From contig FJUW01000013.1 of the NCBI GenBank assembly GCA_900074885.1, positions 248,001 to 312,000 on the forward strand: 64,000 nt of DNA. The letters run 5' to 3'. Of this stretch, positions 59,050-64,000 are shown piece by piece. The position numbers and the translations under genes are program-made. This DNA comes from Rhynchosporium graminicola (Eukaryota > Ascomycota > Leotiomycetes > Helotiales > Ploettnerulaceae). A model generated the notes under the pieces. The model saw only the letters and a program-made list of their open reading frames with translations. It was not told where the DNA came from and ran no database searches. The number at the start of each line of letters is the position of its first letter. Position 1 is the first letter of the stretch.

Positions 59050-60001
59050 AGTGGGGTAGAAAGTGCGAGGTCTCTGCAGATGTCAAGAATAAGGTATGAA
59101 GAGTTAGGGACCAGAGGGATACACGCAATCCTCACTTTAGGATATAGGTAATTACAAGTATATAAGCCTGCGACTGTTGCTCAAAGAGCGTTGCCCGGAG
59201 CATGAGCTACCTCTAATTCACCAACGCCAAGCACGATCAGGTGTGATAAGAATCACAAGATAAAGGCACCAGCAGACCCCCCTACCTACCTGTGTACTTC
59301 TGTATGCAAGAAGCTAGCAGGTTACAGGCTGGGTGCTAGCTGAGTGTAAACCTTGTTCCACGCTGGGTATGTATCAATCCCACATTACTTGCCAAACTGT
59401 GATGCTTTTAAGGCACAGCAGTCTATTGGACGGGAGAGACTACATTCCCGTTCCATCACTCGTCTGTGGTAAGGCACTGAAAGGTCAGAAGAGAAAGAAT
59501 CTAAATTTGATGCCATGTATAGTGAGCATACAAGCTGATGTAAACTCAATGATGTCACGAGAATACTTGCGCATCCCTAGAAGCTGGCAGGTTAAAGAGA
59601 GATCGGGCTGTGTTTCGGAGAAGTGCTCGCACAGCAACAACCAGCCTGGAGGAAGTAAATTTGCTCGGATGATACAGTTGACTCTAGTGGCCGGAACTGT
59701 CATTTAAAACTTGTAGTTGAACATAGCCGTGATATTTCCGCCTGTCGAGACGGGCATATGCAGTTCAACATAGGTCCCCGACATCTTGTTTCCAGTTCCC
59801 CTCTTCAAGGCTTAAATCTCACTGCATGTAGCAAATGTCCCATTCACGCAATACGGCATTCAAGTGGAAACAATTTGTTGTGTCGTGCAATCAGATCTCC
59901 ATAAATCGAGGAAGTCCTGTACAAGGTACAGCTAATACCGGCTGATTCCATGCAAGCCTGCCCAATCGAACACCCAAAGCAACCGCATCAATTTCCCACA
60001 C
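59050..60001. other. PHO8 promoter and eL34 3' flank
   Basis: A TATATAAGC element lies near 59157-59165, about 110 bp upstream of the PHO8 ATG; the TATATA core is symmetrical and could serve the minus strand. Otherwise no gene is seen. Confidence 0.55.
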
Positions 60002-60812
60002 CTAACGCTTCTTTTGGTTTGACTCCTTTAGGACCTTCTTGACGATCTTCTGTTCCTCGATTAAGAATGCGCGGACGATACGATCACGGACACAGTTGGC
60101 ACATCTCGATCCTCCGTATGCGCGCTGAACGGTCTTCTTGGGGCGGGAGATCTGGGAGTATTCGCGTGGTCGGAGAGCTGGGATCTGTTCACAGAAAATT
60201 GTTAGCCGCTGCTGTCTCCAAATCGTCTAGACCACAGTCATATTCCCTCCGCTGGGCCGAAGCGTTGATTCCGTGTGGCATATGGTTGATAACCCACAAA
60301 TGCCCCCAAATTGTAACTCTTGTAAGTAGGTGTCGTCTGGCAGCATCTCTTCCTAATGTTTGGCCACTCATCCATCTCTCCAAGCTCACTTCCATCTCGT
60401 TTCGGAATTTAAAATTCGGGATCACTTACACCTGGCAACTTGACACCACAATCACCACATTTTGGTGCTGTACCAGCCTAATTCATTGTTAACACTGCTT
60501 CGTCCCATGCCAAGCCTGGAAAAGCTCATAAGGACATCCCCCCAGACTTCCAGAGGAGCATCTGCTTACCTTCTTGATGTGCAGATATCTCAAGCTTCCA
60601 CCGGGTGTCTTGACAACGCGGACCTTGTTGGACTTCGTGTTGTACCTGTGAGAAAGAGTCGTTAGAGCAGTTCATCGATTGTGCTAAGACTGGGCACAGT
60701 AATTTTGATTTCAGATGAGAGGTGACCGGGGAATTGATTTTCTGAGGCGAATTTGAGGTCTGATCGAGACTCACGGGTTTCGACGTCTGTATGTCAATCT
60801 GTTGGACGCCAT
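60002..60812 (-). CDS. RPL34: 60S ribosomal protein eL34
   Basis: Four exons (60812-60775, 60645-60570, 60477-60430, 60184-60002) join to 114 residues, the usual length. It begins [20 protein letters not shown], then [17 protein letters not shown] and a zinc-ribbon pair CGDC (exon 3) and CANC (exon 4). It ends in basic [10 protein letters not shown]. Family members sit on the large ribosomal subunit. Three introns of 129, 92 and 245 nt break a very short gene, as is common for fungal ribosomal protein genes. The gene is divergent from PRP8 over 302 bp. Confidence 0.97.
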
Positions 60813-61114
60813 CTTTGCTTCGTGGTTATCAAGATTTGGTGGTAGGTAACGTCGTCAACTCTTTTGCTGAAAATCGCGAACTTCTGTGTGGGCTCGTGTC
60901 GCTTAGGTCGGTGGTAGGCCCCATGTCTTGGTAATCACCAAAGCTAAACCTTATCAGGCTTTAGTGCAGCTCTGTTGAGAAAATACGCTAGGAAAGATCG
61001 CGCCAATCGATGCTGCGAGTTCATGGAACTTCAACCAACAAGAGATCGGACATCTTTGACGCAAGGCCCAACACCGACAGAGGATATTGGACGGATATCT
61101 CGACATCAATCAGT
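60813..61114. promoter_or_regulatory. shared divergent promoter of eL34 and PRP8
   Basis: Only 302 bp separate the two ATGs, so the genes must share a bidirectional promoter. I see no perfect TATA box; a TAAACCTTA-like element is at about 60944-60952. Shared control of a ribosomal protein and the core spliceosome factor is plausible but not shown. Confidence 0.6.
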
Positions 61115-64000
61115 ATGTCGTCGTCCATTCCACCACCTCCTCCTCCGGGATGGGGTTCTGGTCCTCCTTCGACGTTAGGCGCGCCACCTGGTCCACCTGG
61201 TCAAACAGCGCCCCCAGGATATCGACCATCGGCGTCCGCTCACAATGCCAAATTTGCCCAGAAGAAGAAGGAATGGCTACGAAGTCAGCGAAATCGATTT
61301 GGAGAGAAGCGCAAGGGAGGATTTGTCGAGACGCAGAAAGCAGACATGCCCCCAGAGCATCTGCGGAAGATCGTGAAGGATATTGGCGATGTTTCACAAA
61401 AGAAGTTCAGCAGCGACAAGCGCAGTTATCTTGGAGCGTTGAAATACATGCCTCACGCGGTGATGAAGTTGTTGGAGAATATGCCCATGCCATGGGAGTC
61501 TGCGAGAGAGGTGAAAGTTCTGTACCACGTCAATGGATGCCTGACATTGGTCAACGAGACCCCTCGAGTCATCGAACCGGTTTTCCACGCGCAGTGGGCT
61601 ACGATGTGGGTGTGTATGAGGAGGGAAAAGAGTGACAGAAGACATTTCAAGCGCATGCGGTTCCCACCATTCGACGACGAAGAACCTCCTCTTTCCTGGT
61701 CGGAGAATATCGAAGATGTTGAGCCCTTGGAGCCTATCCAGATGGAACTTGATGAAACTGAAGATGGCGCAGTTGTGGAATGGTTTTACGAGAACCGTCC
61801 CCTCCTTGATACCCCGCATGTCAATGGTCCGAGTTACAAGGAGTGGAACCTCTCATTGCCACAGATGGCAACGCTTTATCGACTGAGTCACCAACTGCTA
61901 AGTGATCTCGTGGACAAGAACTATTTTCATATGTTCGAGCTCAATAGTTTCCTCACAGCAAAAGCACTCAATGTTGCTATTCCTGGAGGTCCACGATTCG
62001 AGCCATTGTACAAAGACGTTGATCCGAATGACGAGGATTTCGGAGAGTTCAACGCGATCGACCGAATTATTTTCCGCCAGCCTATTCGGACAGAATACCG
62101 AGTGGTGTACCCATTCTTGTACAACTCGCTCCCTCGAAGCGTCAAGCTCTCGTGGTTTTCGCACCCTCAGATTGTCTACGTCCGGGCTGAAGACCCTTCT
62201 CTGCCAGCTTTCTATTTCGATCCTGTGATCAATCCTATTTCTTCTAGATCTGTGGCCCCCAAGAACTTAACGATCAGTCATGAAGACGAAATATTTGGTC
62301 ATGGCAGCAACGAGGAACCCGAGGACGATGCGTTCGAATTTCCGGATGACGTGGAGCCTTTCCTGTCCGACGAAGAACTTTACACAAGTGAGACTGCTTC
62401 TGCAATCGCTCTATGGTGGGCACCATTTCCATTTGATCGTAGATCTGGTCGTATGGTTCGAGCTCAGGATGTGCCTTTAGTAAAACAATGGTATTTGGAG
62501 CATTGCCCACAAGGCCAACCTGTGAAGGTTCGAGTATCGTATCAGAAGCTTCTCAAAACTTTCGTTTTGAACGAGCTGCACAAAAGAAAGCCAAAAGCTC
62601 AAAATAAGCAAAGCTTGATGAAATCGTTGAAGCAGACGAAGTTCTTCCAACAAACCACCATCGACTGGGTTGAAGCTGGTCTTCAAGTCTGCAGGCAAGG
62701 ATTTAATATGCTCAATCTTTTAATTCATCGCAAAAACTTGACGTACTTGCATCTTGACTACAACTTCAATCTCAAGCCGGTCAAAACACTGACAACCAAA
62801 GAGCGAAAAAAATCAAGATTTGGAAATGCCTTCCATCTCATGCGTGAGATCCTCAAGTTGACAAAGTTGATTGTCGATGCTCAAGTCCAATATCGTCTCG
62901 GCAACATCGATGCTTTTCAACTTGCAGACGGTATATTGTACGCTTTCAACCACGTCGGCCAATTAACGGGAATGTATCGCTACAAGTACAAGCTCATGCA
63001 TCAGATTCGGTCTTGCAAGGATCTGAAGCATTTGATCTATTACAGATTCAATTCCGGGCCAGTCGGAAAGGGTCCTGGCTGTGGCTTTTGGGCACCGGCT
63101 TGGAGAGTATGGTTATTCTTCATGCGTGGAGTCATCCCATTGCTGGAGAGATGGCTTGGAAACCTTCTCTCCCGCCAATTTGAAGGCAGACACAGCAAAG
63201 GAGTCGCAAAGACCGTAACCAAGCAACGTGTAGAATCACATTTTGATCTCGAGCTTCGTGCTTCTGTCATGGCTGATCTCATGGACATGATGCCTGAAGG
63301 TATTAAGCAGAACAAAGTCAATACCGTTTTGCAGCATTTGTCTGAAGCCTGGAGATGTTGGAAGAGTAACATTCCTTGGAAGGTACCAGGTCTTCCGGCG
63401 CCGGTCGAGAACATTATCCTCCGCTACGTCAAAGCAAAAGCCGATTGGTGGATTTCAGTCGCTCATTATAATAGAGAGCGTATCCGACGTGGCGCCACTG
63501 TTGATAAGACTGTTGCGAAGAAGAACTTGGGACGTCTCACCCGACTATGGCTGAAGGCCGAGCAAGAGCGACAACACAACTACATGAAAGATGGTCCTTA
63601 TGTTTCGTCCGAGGAAGCTGTTGCGATCTACACTACTACCGTACATTGGCTCGAATCTCGGAAGTTCTCGCCTATTCCATTTCCCAGCGTATCTTACAAG
63701 CACGACACGAAGATCCTCATCCTTGCTCTCGAGCGTCTTCGAGAAGCATACTCTGTCAAGGGCAGACTCAATCAAAGCCAGCGTGAAGAACTTGCCCTCA
63801 TCGAGCAGGCTTATGACAGTCCTGGAACGACTTTGGAGAGAATCAAGCGTTTCCTTCTGACTCAGAGAGCATTCAAGGAGGTAGGCATTGACATGAACGA
63901 TAATTATAGCACAATCAACCCAGTCTATGATATCGAACCTGTCGAAAAGATCAGCGACGCATACCTCGATCAGTATCTTTGGTATCAAGCAGACCAACGT
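61115..64000 (+). CDS. PRP8: pre-mRNA splicing factor PRP8, N-terminal 962 codons
   Basis: The open frame runs from ATG 61115 to the window end without an intron. The gene continues beyond. The N-terminus is Pro-rich ([18 protein letters not shown]), followed by a region highly conserved in all eukaryotes: [50 protein letters not shown] and [18 protein letters not shown]. Later there are [40 protein letters not shown] and [20 protein letters not shown]. Full-length Prp8 is about 2,350 residues, so roughly 40% is present: the N-terminal domain and the start of the RT-like large domain. Prp8 is the central U5 snRNP protein that holds the catalytic RNA core. Prp8 inteins known from some fungi lie further downstream and cannot be judged here. 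Confidence 0.98.
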   Translation, partial: MSSSIPPPPPPGWGSGPPSTLGAPPGPPGQTAPPGYRPSASAHNAKFAQKKKEWLRSQRNRFGEKRKGGFVETQKADMPPEHLRKIVKDIGDVSQKKFSSDKRSYLGALKYMPHAVMKLLENMPMPWESAREVKVLYHVNGCLTLVNETPRVIEPVFHAQWATMWVCMRREKSDRRHFKRMRFPPFDDEEPPLSWSENIEDVEPLEPIQMELDETEDGAVVEWFYENRPLLDTPHVNGPSYKEWNLSLPQMATLYRLSHQLLSDLVDKNYFHMFELNSFLTAKALNVAIPGGPRFEPLYKDVDPNDEDFGEFNAIDRIIFRQPIRTEYRVVYPFLYNSLPRSVKLSWFSHPQIVYVRAEDPSLPAFYFDPVINPISSRSVAPKNLTISHEDEIFGHGSNEEPEDDAFEFPDDVEPFLSDEELYTSETASAIALWWAPFPFDRRSGRMVRAQDVPLVKQWYLEHCPQGQPVKVRVSYQKLLKTFVLNELHKRKPKAQNKQSLMKSLKQTKFFQQTTIDWVEAGLQVCRQGFNMLNLLIHRKNLTYLHLDYNFNLKPVKTLTTKERKKSRFGNAFHLMREILKLTKLIVDAQVQYRLGNIDAFQLADGILYAFNHVGQLTGMYRYKYKLMHQIRSCKDLKHLIYYRFNSGPVGKGPGCGFWAPAWRVWLFFMRGVIPLLERWLGNLLSRQFEGRHSKGVAKTVTKQRVESHFDLELRASVMADLMDMMPEGIKQNKVNTVLQHLSEAWRCWKSNIPWKVPGLPAPVENIILRYVKAKADWWISVAHYNRERIRRGATVDKTVAKKNLGRLTRLWLKAEQERQHNYMKDGPYVSSEEAVAIYTTTVHWLESRKFSPIPFPSVSYKHDTKILILALERLREAYSVKGRLNQSQREELALIEQAYDSPGTTLERIKRFLLTQRAFKEVGIDMNDNYSTINPVYDIEPVEKISDAYLDQYLWYQADQR

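Noticed and set aside
61115..64000. PRP8 intein
   Set aside because: The frame matches Prp8 continuously; known intein sites are downstream of the window end.

Overview
The window is nuclear DNA of a filamentous ascomycete (Pezizomycotina). The protein families point to Leotiomycetes/Helotiales, but that placement is inference. Evidence for a fungus: most genes are split by short GT-AG introns (about 40-160 nt), several with CTAAC/CTGAC-like branch sites before the acceptor; intergenic spaces are 0.3-4 kb; and PRP8, ribosomal eL34, EDC3, PIF1, a PUB1/TIA-1 type protein and vacuolar alkaline phosphatase are all recognisable. I built 25 gene models by joining exons in frame. No RNA gene, CRISPR array, intact transposon or clear secondary-metabolite cluster was seen.

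Layout. 1-7 kb: the 3' end of a coiled-coil gene, a secreted kelch-type single-pass membrane protein and a second single-pass membrane protein. 7.7-10.6 kb: a short-chain dehydrogenase and an APH-fold small-molecule kinase, both on the minus strand. 11.5-20.5 kb: three co-oriented nucleic-acid genes (EDC3, PIF1 helicase, PUB1/TIA-1 type). 22.7-33.5 kb: an acidic Mediator-tail-like protein, several lineage-restricted hypothetical proteins and a secreted 8-cysteine protein. 34.5-37.7 kb: two convergent peroxisome-related membrane protein genes (PEX11-like and Mpv17/PMP22). 39.3-46.7 kb: a Cys-motif hypothetical protein, a double-PH protein (Opy1-like) and a secreted type-B carboxylesterase. 46.6-50.6 kb: a gene-poor island with perfect palindromes and fragmentary frames. 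50.6-59.1 kb: a membrane-anchored pepsin-fold protein lacking the first catalytic aspartate, two fungus-specific Cys-motif proteins and PHO8. 60-64 kb: eL34 and the first 962 codons of PRP8, fired divergently from a 302-nt shared promoter.

The conserved genes serve mRNA metabolism (EDC3, PUB1, PRP8), translation, genome maintenance, peroxisomes and the vacuole. The less conserved ones are mainly secreted, single-pass or small proteins. I found no convincing multi-gene novel system. The best leads are the degenerate aspartic-protease receptor-like protein, a possible diverged pair of small hypothetical genes, PIF1 with two starts and a zinc knuckle, and an old mutated repeat pair.
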